This document shows, one piece after another, positions 55,124 through 64,000 of a stretch of 64,000 bases of DNA. The stretch lies in NCBI GenBank assembly GCA_900095095.1, contig FMBT01000409.1, forward strand, positions 1-64,000, written 5' to 3'. This DNA is from Fragilariopsis cylindrus CCMP1102. Lineage: Eukaryota; Bacillariophyta; Bacillariophyceae; Bacillariales; Bacillariaceae. The notes beneath the pieces were generated by a model. The model was not told the origin of the DNA. It saw only the letters and a list, made by a program, of their open reading frames with translations, and searched no databases. The position numbers and the translations under genes are program-made. Every line of letters starts with the position of its first letter. Positions within the stretch are counted from its first letter, which is position 1.

Positions 55124-55190
55124 ATCGGGGATGGGTCTAGTTGGTTATGACGCGGCTTTCACACAGCTGAGATCGTGGGTTCAGCTAGAC
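55124..55190 (+). pseudogene. tRNA-Val(CAC)-like fragment / SINE head, T-arm destroyed
   Basis: GGGTCTAGTTGGTTATGACG matches a eukaryotic tRNA D-arm/A box. A 5-bp anticodon stem CGGCT/AGCTG (one G-T) encloses the loop TTCACAC with anticodon CAC. GTGGGTTCAG then resembles a B box, but the T-stem and 3' acceptor strand do not pair. So it is not a functional tRNA; it is a pseudo-tRNA or the head of a tRNA-derived SINE. Confidence 0.6.
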
Positions 55191-56056
55191 GAAGAGATTC
55201 TTCTCTTCTCCCTCTTCTTCACCGTATGCTAAGTCCAAAAGGATCTTTATAAAATCGCCGGTAGCACTTGCTAAATCATCAGTATTATTACGATTGTACC
55301 GCATTCGTCCAAAATGTATTGTTTCGCGTACTGTACTATCCGAAAATGCAAGCAATCTTAGACTATTCTTTGGATTTATGAGTTGATTTGTAACTTCACA
55401 TAACTTCAAACTAGCCCTCGCGCCGCGCTTGAATTGAACTTTTTCGAACGCGGTCTTCAAAATTGCCCCGACCCCCCAACCACGACCCCCCACCTGTCGT
55501 CAAAAAAGTAATCATTCGCAATCTAAACATAACTTTTGAGCTGCCAAAAATGTATTTATTTCAGTTACCCCACCATGCTTGGCATACAATCCCAGGGACC
55601 AAATCATATAAAGGGTTAAAGGATGTGCCGCTAATACTTTCTCCTTTGGCTTTTAATCTTCCTTATAGACACTTTGGGTAGACTAGAACAGTACGAACGT
55701 ATGGCTTCACAAAATTGGAGAGCAAGCAAAAATCTAGCTTGTTTAGGCTTATCAATTATTGTATAAACAACAGCAGCGAATGCATGAATCTAGCACAGCG
55801 TGTATACATCATGCATACACGTGATCAGTGGTGTGAAATAATAGTGGCAAATAAGATAAATTTTATCTAGTAGTAGTCCATATATTATATAAATTGAAAT
55901 CAGTATTCGTATGCATATATTCAGTATTTCTATACCGGTCGGTAATCACCAACCGGGGGAAATAGGTGTGTGCAATTTTGTTTCGTTTTGACCGCTCCGT
56001 CTATATATATATAGCGTTGTACTTTGTTTTGTTAGTTCCATTTAATTCTTTCATTG
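55191..56056. other. Intergenic spacer
   Basis: No gene supported. ORFs at 55185-55493 (minus) and 55463-55681 (plus) lack protein features. A/T-rich stretches near 55870-56000 precede the 3' end of the solenoid-like gene. Confidence 0.5.
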
Positions 56057-58384
56057 TTAATCATCTGTCTTTTTATGGGGTCGCGAAATCTTACCAAGAA
56101 TCTTACGAAATAGCTCTGACGAATGCGACTGTGAATATTTTGATAGTAGTTTATCACGTAGTATCATTTCCACCTTTTCACAAGTTAAAGAATTTCGTCG
56201 TTGATGCTTTTGTTCTCCTTCTTTCTCCTGATCCTGCCTCTCCTCGAGGATCAATACGTCTACAGAACGCGCCAACATTTCCAGAGCCTTTTCATGAATA
56301 GCAGTATTATTGATGGTGGTGTTGCTGCTAGAATTATCACTGTTTATTGTCAACTCCTTGTTCTTGTTACTTGGCGGTGATGATGACGGAATAACCGGAG
56401 AAAAGTGCATCAATGTAACAATACAAAATTGAATAATATGACCATGATCATACGATGGTATCAACCCTAGATGGCACGCAACAATGAAAAATTCAAGTGC
56501 ACTAAGTACCAACCGTTTGTTATAACCATGAAGTGTCGATGTTGTCATAATTTTTGTTTCTGTCGTGCTGTTTTTGTTTTCGATGTTGTCATCTCCGCCA
56601 TCTCCGTCATCATTCTCATCATCCTCGGTGCTGCTATTCTTCAATTTCGTGCTTAACTTATTGGACGAATCGTCAGATGACGATGATGTAGTAAAGAAAA
56701 CTTCTGCACAGCATAGAATAATTTGTTTCTCATCAAAATCCTTCTTGATAAGCATCATCATGTCATTATAATCCTTATTATTACCATTGTCATCATTATT
56801 ATTACCGGGTGGCGATGACGGAGGAACAACAAGTAAAAGAAGGATATTCCGTAAAGTAACGAATATTCCGGTAGTAGCATTTGATGACATCGGACCAAGA
56901 ATCAAATTGTTTCTAATCTTATTCATAGAATTAATACCAGAATCGATAATAGTTTGTAACTCCAGGATCGTTTTTCTATTATTTGTAGGAGAAGTATTCT
57001 TTGGCGCTGTCATCCAAATAATATCAATAGGATCATAATTGCCATAATTGCCATCCCCGTCCATAAGCCTACCGGTACCATTCTTCCTACTCGTCATCAT
57101 TGAAGCAATGATATTCGGAGTAGTATAGTATATAATACAACCAAATAAAGCCCAAATGTATCGTACCGTTGTTATCCATTGGCGACGATTGATATCATTT
57201 AAATTCATATCCATACATAACGTATGAGTACCGAGTAAAATATCAATTCCATCATATTTTAATATCATATGAATAATTTCTAGACTAAATTCTTTATTGC
57301 CACCAATACCGCCAATACCGCTCCCGCGTGTATCTTTAGGAAGAAGAATCGTGTCTTCTCCTTCTTTTTCTGCTTTCTGATTCTCATTCTGATTCTCATC
57401 ACCACCCCCATCACCTTTCATTTTGTTATTTTTCGTCCCTTTACGTTGTGTACTACTACTACGTTTTTCTTTCTTCTTCTTCTTTTTGATCTTCTTCTTC
57501 TTTTTCTTCTCCTTTTTGTATTTTTTATGTTTTCTTCGTTGCTCTTCACCTTCTTGTTCTCCGTCATCAGAATAATCCTCCTCCTCTTTAGCAGCAGCAG
57601 GAGCAACAGCACCATCTTCTAAACTACTACTACTATTATTATGGGAACGTGCATCATCAGCACACTCAGCAGAAGAAGATTTTGATTTATTGTTCGAGTT
57701 CGAATTCAAATTCGAGTTGTAATAACCACCAACGATACATTTGAATAAAACTTGAATTGCTTTTGATGTACAATACAAATTCTTCATAATTGGTATAGTA
57801 TGCAAAAAATTAATCATAATTTTTGGTCCATTATATTCTAAAAAACAATTAAGAAAATCATCATCGTCATTCTTGTCATCATCATCATTATTACTACCAT
57901 TACCTGTTTTTGTTGCTGTTGTTTTTGTTGTTGCCCAATCACATAATTGTTTCAATGCTTTCGCATATTCACCTCTTAACGATTCATCATATTCATATTC
58001 GTGATGATCACCGTTCGAAAGAGTACCTAGTAATTTTTTCATCATTATTTGATTATCGAATGCTGCTGCTGGTGGTGGTGGTGGTGGTGGTAGTTTTGAT
58101 TTTGATTTTGATTGTATCTGTGACGACGATACTACTGCTGATACCGGTGATGTCGATATCAACGACAATAAAGATATGTCAATATCATTATTTTCTTCTT
58201 CTCTGTGACGTTTACTACCAGAATAACTCGGCACTGATGTTGCTCCTGGTTTTACTGGTGTTACTATTGCCGTTGTTGTTGCCGTTGTTGTTGTCGGATC
58301 TTTCCCGGAAGTAGTAGTTTCTTTGTTATAGACGGTGGCGATGGCGATGACATTGTCTGAATTGTCACAATGATTCATCATCAT
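56057..58384 (-). CDS. Large hypothetical protein with possible ARM/HEAT-like helices and basic NLS
   Basis: I place the start at ATG 58384 (MMMNHCDNSDN). The open frame extends upstream, but with no ATG. That gives 775 residues, single exon. T/S-rich N-terminus with KRHREE patch; poly-P; helical segments (IMMKKLLGTLSNGDHHEYEY, AKALKQLCDWATT, GPKIMINFLHTIPIMKNL, TSKAIQVLFKCIVGG); an acidic stretch; and a very basic block (KKYKKEKKKKKKIKKKKKK, an NLS). More paired helices follow (LEIIHMILKYDGIDILLG, WITTVRYIWALFGCIIYY, GIFVTLRNILLLLVV, LVLSALEFFIVACHLGLIP, IIQFCIVTLMHFSPVI, ALEMLARSVDVLI). The pattern suggests an alpha-solenoid with low-complexity insertions. Nuclear location inferred. No family recognised. 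Confidence 0.65.
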   Translation of the reverse strand: MMMNHCDNSDNVIAIATVYNKETTTSGKDPTTTTATTTAIVTPVKPGATSVPSYSGSKRHREEENNDIDISLLSLISTSPVSAVVSSSQIQSKSKSKLPPPPPPPAAAFDNQIMMKKLLGTLSNGDHHEYEYDESLRGEYAKALKQLCDWATTKTTATKTGNGSNNDDDDKNDDDDFLNCFLEYNGPKIMINFLHTIPIMKNLYCTSKAIQVLFKCIVGGYYNSNLNSNSNNKSKSSSAECADDARSHNNSSSSLEDGAVAPAAAKEEEDYSDDGEQEGEEQRRKHKKYKKEKKKKKKIKKKKKKEKRSSSTQRKGTKNNKMKGDGGGDENQNENQKAEKEGEDTILLPKDTRGSGIGGIGGNKEFSLEIIHMILKYDGIDILLGTHTLCMDMNLNDINRRQWITTVRYIWALFGCIIYYTTPNIIASMMTSRKNGTGRLMDGDGNYGNYDPIDIIWMTAPKNTSPTNNRKTILELQTIIDSGINSMNKIRNNLILGPMSSNATTGIFVTLRNILLLLVVPPSSPPGNNNDDNGNNKDYNDMMMLIKKDFDEKQIILCCAEVFFTTSSSSDDSSNKLSTKLKNSSTEDDENDDGDGGDDNIENKNSTTETKIMTTSTLHGYNKRLVLSALEFFIVACHLGLIPSYDHGHIIQFCIVTLMHFSPVIPSSSPPSNKNKELTINSDNSSSNTTINNTAIHEKALEMLARSVDVLILEERQDQEKEGEQKHQRRNSLTCEKVEMILRDKLLSKYSQSHSSELFRKILGKISRPHKKTDD

Positions 58385-58967
58385 CGTTACAGATTTTTGT
58401 TTGTTTGTTTGTTCCGAATTATAAAAAGTTTTCTTCAATATTGTTCTTGTTCTGGTTCTGTTTTATCCTTTACTCGATTCATTAATTCCACGATTGTTTG
58501 AATGAACATTATAACACGCCAACAGTTCAATTTAATTCTATTCAATTCAGTTCAGTCCAGATTGTTGATTCATTCATTCATTCGATCGTTGATTTTTTCT
58601 TCTTCATTTTCATCAATAAACAAGGAGAGAACACGCTTGCCATCTCATCTACGGACGAACGACGAAGACACGACGACGAACATCATCGTGGACACACTCA
58701 CCGAAATCGTGGACATAGACATATAATAGTACTGCCGTGTACCGTGGTAGTATATGAAAACAGCATAAAAGGGTTTATCTAAGTTTGATTGCTTTCGTTG
58801 TTTCGTGCTCATCCATTTTATTATTATTTGCATCAACTAACTTTAACGCTACCTCTCGCTAAACCTAATAACATTGATTGACCAATTCCCGACATTAAGC
58901 ACGATCCGCGCGCGATGAGATGGTCTCCAAGCAATAATCTACTACAGTAACGATAATGGGTACAATG
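58385..58967. other. Intergenic spacer
   Basis: It separates the head of the solenoid-like gene from the tail of the repeat protein, both on the minus strand. It contains (GTTT)n at about 58398-58411 and ATTCAATT/TTCATTC short repeats. No gene seen. Confidence 0.5.
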
Positions 58968-61900
58968 TTAGTCCAAGACGGTAGTAGAGCTGGGTGCAGA
59001 ACTAATGCTTGGTGAAGCAGTGGGGAATGCAGAAGGTGATGAGGTAACACACACCCCAGTGGTCGCAATTGTGTAACCGCCAGAACTAGATTCCTCATAT
59101 CCTTCAACCAATAGAGTGTACCTTCCGGGTGGCAGCGTAATTGCAATAAAGGAAGCTAAATCACAGTTAGGGTTGGTACCGTTGTCGTTCCATGCCAACT
59201 CATTATCTGCAAAGTCATAAATCCGTAGGTAGGTGTCGTAGCTGCTGCCGCATGAGTCAAACGTTAAGAGGTTTTCAAAGTCGACCTTGAAGGAATAGGT
59301 GTGATCGGCTGAAGGGTTGCCAAGTTGGTTGCAAGATGTCGATGTATCGCCAGTTATGATCGTGCCACAGTTGAGCACACCCTGGTCCACGTCCAGGGCA
59401 TCCTGACAGATGCTAACACTTACAGGAGCTTCAGTAGGCGCGGTAGGTGATGTAGTTGTAGTTGGCGATGCAGTGGGCCATGCAGTGGGCAATGCAGTGG
59501 GAAATGGAGCTTCAGTAAGAGCTTCAGTAGGCAATGCAGTGGGAAATGCAATAGCCGTAGGTGATGCAGTAGGTAAGTCACTTGGTACAGCACTTGGCAA
59601 AGACGATGGATAGGATGATTCAGATGGTGCAGCACTTGGCAAAGACGATGGATAGGATGATTCAGATGGTGATTCAGTAGGTGATGCAGTAGAGCTGGGT
59701 GCAGAACTAATGCTTGGTGAAGCAGTGGGGAATGCAGAAGGTGATGAGGTAACACACACCCCAGTGGTCGCAATTGTGTAACCGCCAGAACTAGATTCCT
59801 CATATCCTTCAACCAATAGAGTGTACCTTCCGGGTGGCAGCGTAATTGCAATAAAGGAAGCTAAATCACAGTTAGGGTTGGTACCGTCGTCGTTCCATGC
59901 CAACTCATTATCTGCAAAGTCATAAATCCGTAGGTAGGTGTCGTAGCTGCTGCCGCATGAGTCAAACGTTAAGAGGTTTTCAAAGTCGACCTTGAAGGAA
60001 TAGGTGTGATCGGCTGAAGGGTTGCCAAGTTGGTTGCAAGATGTCGATGTATCGCCAGTTATGATCGTGCCACAGTTGAGCACACCCTGGTCCACGTCCA
60101 GGGCATCCTGACAGATGCTAACACTTACAGGAGCTTCAGTAGGCGCGGTAGGTGATGTAGTTGTAGTTGGCGATGCAGTGGGCCATGCAGTGGGCAATGC
60201 AGTGGGAAATGGAGCTTCAGTAAGAGCTTCAGTAGGCAATGCAGTGGGAAATGCAATAGCCGTAGGTGATGCAGTAGGTAAGTCACTTGGTACAGCACTT
60301 GGCAAAGACGATGGATAGGATGATTCAGATGGTGCAGCACTTGGCAAAGACGATGGATAGGATGATTCAGATGGTGATTCAGTAGGTGATGCAGTAGAGC
60401 TGGGTGCAGAACTAATGCTTGGTGAAGCAGTGGGGAATGCAGAAGGTGATGAGGTAACACACACCCCAGTGGTCGCAATTGTGTAACCGCCAGAACTAGA
60501 TTCCTCATATCCTTCAACCAATAGAGTGTACCTTCCGGGTGGCAGCGTAATTGCAATAAAGGAAGCTAAATCACAGTTAGGGTTGGTACCGTCGTCGTTC
60601 CATGCCAACTCATTATCTGCAAAGTCATAAATCCGTAGGTAGGTGTCGTAGCTGCTGCCGCATGAGTCAAACGTTAAGAGGTTTTCAAAGTCGACCTTGA
60701 AGGAATAGGTGTGATCGGCTGAAGGGTTGCCAAGTTGGTTGCAAGATGTCGATGTATCGCCAGTTATGATCGTGCCACAGTTGAGCACACCCTGGTCCAC
60801 GTCCAGGGCATCCTGACAGATGCTAACACTTACAGGAGCTTCAGTAGGCGCGGTAGGTGATGTAGTTGTAGTTGGCGATGCAGTGGGCCATGCAGTGGGC
60901 AATGCAGTGGGAAATGGAGCTTCAGTAAGAGCTTCAGTAGGCAATGCAGTGGGAAATGCAATAGCCGTAGGTGATGCAGTAGGTAAGTCACTTGGTACAG
61001 CACTTGGCAAAGACGATGGATAGGATGATTCAGATGGTGCAGCACTTGGCAAAGACGATGGATAGGATGATTCAGATGGTGATTCAGTAGGTGATGCAGT
61101 AGAGCTGGGTGCAGAACTAATGCTTGGTGAAGCAGTGGGGAATGCAGAAGGTGATGAGGTAACACACACCCCAGTGGTCGCAATTGTGTAACCGCCAGAA
61201 CTAGATTCCTCATATCCTTCAACCAATAGAGTGTACCTTCCGGGTGGCAGCGTAATTGCAATAAAGGAAGCTAAATCACAGTTAGGGTTGGTACCGTCGT
61301 CGTTCCATGCCAACTCATTATCTGCAAAGTCATAAATCCGTAGGTAGGTGTCGTAGCTGCTGCCGCATGAGTCAAACGTTAAGAGGTTTTCAAAGTCGAC
61401 CTTGAAGGAATAGGTGTGATCGGCTGAAGGGTTGCCAAGTTGGTTGCAAGATGTCGATGTATCGCCAGTTATGATCGTGCCACAGTTGAGCACACCCTGG
61501 TCCACGTCCAGGGCATCCTGACAGATGCTAACACTTACAGGAGCTTCAGTAGGCGCGGTAGGTGATGTAGTTGTAGTTGGCGATGCAGTGGGCCATGCAG
61601 TGGGCAATGCAGTGGGAAATGGAGCTTCAGTAAGAGCTTCAGTAGGCAATGCAGTGGGAAATGCAATAGCCGTAGGTGATGCAGTAGGTAAGTCACTTGG
61701 TACAGCACTTGGCAAAGACGATGGATAGGATGATTCAGATGGTGCAGCACTTGGCAAAGACGATGGATAGGATGATTCAGATGGTGATTCAGTAGGTGAT
61801 GCAGTAGAGCTGGGTGCAGAACTAATGCTTGGTGAAGCAGTGGGGAATGCAGAAGGTGATGAGGTAACACACACCCCAGTGGTCGCAATTGTGTAACCGC

Positions 61901-64000
61901 CAGAACTAGATTCCTCATATCCTTCAACCAATAGAGTGTACCTTCCGGGTGGCAGCGTAATTGCAATAAAGGAAGCTAAATCACAGTTAGGGTTGGTACC
62001 GTCGTCGTTCCATGCCAACTCATTATCTGCAAAGTCATAAATCCGTAGGTAGGTGTCGTAGCTGCTGCCGCATGAGTCAAACGTTAAGAGGTTTTCAAAG
62101 TCGACCTTGAAGGAATAGGTGTGATCGGCTGAAGGGTTGCCAAGTTGGTTGCAAGATGTCGATGTATCGCCAGTTATGATCGTGCCACAGTTGAGCACAC
62201 CCTGGTCCACGTCCAGGGCATCCTGACAGATGCTAACACTTACAGGAGCTTCAGTAGGCGCGGTAGGTGATGTAGTTGTAGTTGGCGATGCAGTGGGCCA
62301 TGCAGTGGGCAATGCAGTGGGAAATGGAGCTTCAGTAAGAGCTTCAGTAGGCAATGCAGTGGGAAATGCAATAGCCGTAGGTGATGCAGTAGGTAAGTCA
62401 CTTGGTACAGCACTTGGCAAAGACGATGGATAGGATGATTCAGATGGTGCAGCACTTGGCAAAGACGATGGATAGGATGATTCAGATGGTGATTCAGTAG
62501 GTGATGCAGTAGAGCTGGGTGCAGAACTAATGCTTGGTGAAGCAGTGGGGAATGCAGAAGGTGATGAGGTAACACACACCCCAGTGGTCGCAATTGTGTA
62601 ACCGCCAGAACTAGATTCCTCATATCCTTCAACCAATAGAGTGTACCTTCCGGGTGGCAGCGTAATTGCAATAAAGGAAGCTAAATCACAGTTAGGGTTG
62701 GTACCGTCGTCGTTCCATGCCAACTCATTATCTGCAAAGTCATAAATCCGTAGGTAGGTGTCGTAGCTGCTGCCGCATGAGTCAAACGTTAAGAGGTTTT
62801 CAAAGTCGACCTTGAAGGAATAGGTGTGATCGGCTGAAGGGTTGCCAAGTTGGTTGCAAGATGTCGATGTATCGCCAGTTATGATCGTGCCACAGTTGAG
62901 CACACCCTGGTCCACGTCCAGGGCATCCTGACAGATGCTAACACTTACAGGAGCTTCAGTAGGCGCGGTAGGTGATGTAGTTGTAGTTGGCGATGCAGTG
63001 GGCCATGCAGTGGGCAATGCAGTGGGAAATGGAGCTTCAGTAAGAGCTTCAGTAGGCAATGCAGTGGGAAATGCAATAGCCGTAGGTGATGCAGTAGGTA
63101 AGTCACTTGGTACAGCACTTGGCAAAGACGATGGATAGGATGATTCAGATGGTGCAGCACTTGGCAAAGACGATGGATAGGATGATTCAGATGGTGATTC
63201 AGTAGGTGATGCAGTAGAGCTGGGTGCAGAACTAATGCTTGGTGAAGCAGTGGGGAATGCAGAAGGTGATGAGGTAACACACACCCCAGTGGTCGCAATT
63301 GTGTAACCGCCAGAACTAGATTCCTCATATCCTTCAACCAATAGAGTGTACCTTCCGGGTGGCAGCGTAATTGCAATAAAGGAAGCTAAATCACAGTTAG
63401 GGTTGGTACCGTCGTCGTTCCATGCCAACTCATTATCTGCAAAGTCATAAATCCGTAGGTAGGTGTCGTAGCTGCTGCCGCATGAGTCAAACGTTAAGAG
63501 GTTTTCAAAGTCGACCTTGAAGGAATAGGTGTGATCGGCTGAAGGGTTGCCAAGTTGGTTGCAAGATGTCGATGTATCGCCAGTTATGATCGTGCCACAG
63601 TTGAGCACACCCTGGTCCACGTCCAGGGCATCCTGACAGATGCTAACACTTACAGGAGCTTCAGTAGGCGCGGTAGGTGATGTAGTTGTAGTTGGCGATG
63701 CAGTGGGCCATGCAGTGGGCAATGCAGTGGGAAATGGAGCTTCAGTAAGAGCTTCAGTAGGCAATGCAGTGGGAAATGCAATAGCCGTAGGTGATGCAGT
63801 AGGTAAGTCACTTGGTACAGCACTTGGCAAAGACGATGGATAGGATGATTCAGATGGTGCAGCACTTGGCAAAGACGATGGATAGGATGATTCAGATGGT
63901 GATTCAGTAGGTGATGCAGTAGAGCTGGGTGCAGAACTAATGCTTGGTGAAGCAGTGGGGAATGCAGAAGGTGATGAGGTAACACACACCCCAGTGGTCG
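58968..64000 (-). CDS. Giant secreted repeat protein: tandem P/S/T linker + PPC-like domains (5' end outside window)
   Basis: An open frame runs from the window edge to TAA 58970-58968, over 1,670 residues with no intron. It consists of seven 235-residue units. Each has a linker of ~115 residues (SPTESPSESSYPSSLPSA, ALPTEALTEAPFPTALPT, AWPTASPTTTTSPTAPTEAP) and a domain of ~120 residues. The domain reads ICQDALDVDQGVLNCG, TSCNQLGNPSADHTYSFKV, FDSCGSSYDTYLRIYD, NPNCDLASFIAITLPPGRY and TLLVEGYEESSSGGYTIATT. This is the pattern of bacterial pre-peptidase C-terminal (PPC) domains: Y-x-F, D-T-x-L-x-I-Y-D, and G-x-Y-x-L-x-V-x-G. Six cysteines per unit suggest disulfides outside the cell. The last linker is cut short and ends SSAPSSTTVLD. 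The N-terminus and signal peptide lie beyond base 64000. A wall, adhesive or matrix protein is likely. Confidence 0.9.
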   Translation of the reverse strand, partial: TTGVCVTSSPSAFPTASPSISSAPSSTASPTESPSESSYPSSLPSAAPSESSYPSSLPSAVPSDLPTASPTAIAFPTALPTEALTEAPFPTALPTAWPTASPTTTTSPTAPTEAPVSVSICQDALDVDQGVLNCGTIITGDTSTSCNQLGNPSADHTYSFKVDFENLLTFDSCGSSYDTYLRIYDFADNELAWNDDGTNPNCDLASFIAITLPPGRYTLLVEGYEESSSGGYTIATTGVCVTSSPSAFPTASPSISSAPSSTASPTESPSESSYPSSLPSAAPSESSYPSSLPSAVPSDLPTASPTAIAFPTALPTEALTEAPFPTALPTAWPTASPTTTTSPTAPTEAPVSVSICQDALDVDQGVLNCGTIITGDTSTSCNQLGNPSADHTYSFKVDFENLLTFDSCGSSYDTYLRIYDFADNELAWNDDGTNPNCDLASFIAITLPPGRYTLLVEGYEESSSGGYTIATTGVCVTSSPSAFPTASPSISSAPSSTASPTESPSESSYPSSLPSAAPSESSYPSSLPSAVPSDLPTASPTAIAFPTALPTEALTEAPFPTALPTAWPTASPTTTTSPTAPTEAPVSVSICQDALDVDQGVLNCGTIITGDTSTSCNQLGNPSADHTYSFKVDFENLLTFDSCGSSYDTYLRIYDFADNELAWNDDGTNPNCDLASFIAITLPPGRYTLLVEGYEESSSGGYTIATTGVCVTSSPSAFPTASPSISSAPSSTASPTESPSESSYPSSLPSAAPSESSYPSSLPSAVPSDLPTASPTAIAFPTALPTEALTEAPFPTALPTAWPTASPTTTTSPTAPTEAPVSVSICQDALDVDQGVLNCGTIITGDTSTSCNQLGNPSADHTYSFKVDFENLLTFDSCGSSYDTYLRIYDFADNELAWNDDGTNPNCDLASFIAITLPPGRYTLLVEGYEESSSGGYTIATTGVCVTSSPSAFPTASPSISSAPSSTASPTESPSESSYPSSLPSAAPSESSYPSSLPSAVPSDLPTASPTAIAFPTALPTEALTEAPFPTALPTAWPTASPTTTTSPTAPTEAPVSVSICQDALDVDQGVLNCGTIITGDTSTSCNQLGNPSADHTYSFKVDFENLLTFDSCGSSYDTYLRIYDFADNELAWNDDGTNPNCDLASFIAITLPPGRYTLLVEGYEESSSGGYTIATTGVCVTSSPSAFPTASPSISSAPSSTASPTESPSESSYPSSLPSAAPSESSYPSSLPSAVPSDLPTASPTAIAFPTALPTEALTEAPFPTALPTAWPTASPTTTTSPTAPTEAPVSVSICQDALDVDQGVLNCGTIITGDTSTSCNQLGNPSADHTYSFKVDFENLLTFDSCGSSYDTYLRIYDFADNELAWNDDGTNPNCDLASFIAITLPPGRYTLLVEGYEESSSGGYTIATTGVCVTSSPSAFPTASPSISSAPSSTASPTESPSESSYPSSLPSAAPSESSYPSSLPSAVPSDLPTASPTAIAFPTALPTEALTEAPFPTALPTAWPTASPTTTTSPTAPTEAPVSVSICQDALDVDQGVLNCGTIITGDTSTSCNQLGNPSADHTYSFKVDFENLLTFDSCGSSYDTYLRIYDFADNELAWNDNGTNPNCDLASFIAITLPPGRYTLLVEGYEESSSGGYTIATTGVCVTSSPSAFPTASPSISSAPSSTTVLD
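58983..64000. repeat. 705-bp tandem coding repeat, at least 7.1 nearly identical copies
   Basis: The period is exactly 705 bp. For example, equivalent sites lie at 59410, 60115, 60820, 61525, 62230, 62935 and 63640. Reading the copies side by side, I found only one difference: T at 59183 in the 3'-most unit where the others have C, changing Asp to Asn in WND(D/N)GTN. Each unit also contains an internal 42-bp duplication (CACTTGGCAAAGACGATGG...), e.g. near 59588-59671. The array runs off the window. Confidence 0.95.

Noticed and set aside
55124-55190. Functional tRNA-Val gene
   Set aside because: The T-stem and the acceptor stem do not pair.
58983-64000. Regular direct repeats that could be mistaken for a CRISPR array, plus the 67- and 143-codon ORFs repeated every 705 bp on both strands
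   Set aside because: The unit is 705 bp with no variable spacers, and one continuous minus-strand frame codes through it; the other ORFs are shadows in other frames.

Overview
This window is nuclear DNA from a eukaryote, most likely a stramenopile and probably a diatom. It is visibly AT-rich. Genes lie on both strands and are interrupted by short GT..AG introns (about 110-460 nt). Coding sequence is full of Q/N/D/S-rich and trinucleotide tracts. Several secreted proteins carry the P-T-x-S/P-T linkers (SPTESPT, RHPTRHPT) that are common in diatom extracellular proteins. The species cannot be named from the sequence alone.

Layout. 0-9 kb: the 3' end of a class III nucleotide cyclase, an sHSP-like gene divergent from a thioredoxin gene, and a FakA-FakB (DAK2 + DegV) fusion gene. 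8.5 kb: a near-perfect 134-nt hairpin. 9-20 kb: a Golgi-type sulfotransferase, an ABC-transporter pseudogene, two secreted proteins, a foldback element with older repeats, and a long gene-poor stretch. 20-26 kb: two inverted paralogous membrane-protein genes (one frame-broken) flanking a BTB/T1 gene. 26-36 kb: cytosolic threonyl-tRNA synthetase, a lipid-anchored calcium-dependent protein kinase, and a long FAS1 (fasciclin) surface protein. 36-39 kb: decayed repeats. 39-51 kb: a TMEM65-GAF fusion, a protein with three hnRNP-Q-type acidic domains, an unrecognised gene made of duplicated phase-2 exons, and KIN17. 51-58 kb: a diverged segmental duplication, small hypothetical genes, a pseudo-tRNA/SINE-like fragment and a probable alpha-solenoid protein. 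59-64 kb: the 3' part of a giant secreted protein made of virtually identical 705-bp units, each a P/S/T linker plus a PPC-like domain.

There is no operon logic; the genes are mostly independent housekeeping, signalling and secreted-protein genes. Two themes recur. (1) Otherwise conserved genes are broken by single-base shifts, several clearly in short homopolymers and restorable to family-conserved reading, while other genes are clean. Consensus-sequence error must be considered before calling these pseudogenes. (2) Repetition occurs at every scale: 11-bp minisatellite, 58-bp, 73-bp and 80-bp tandems, duplicated exons, a segmental duplication of roughly 0.7 kb, and 705-bp coding units.

The strongest candidates for something new are the duplicated-exon gene (44.9-48.3 kb), the TMEM65-GAF fusion, the 705-bp coding array, and the 8.5-kb hairpin with its possible foldback relatives.
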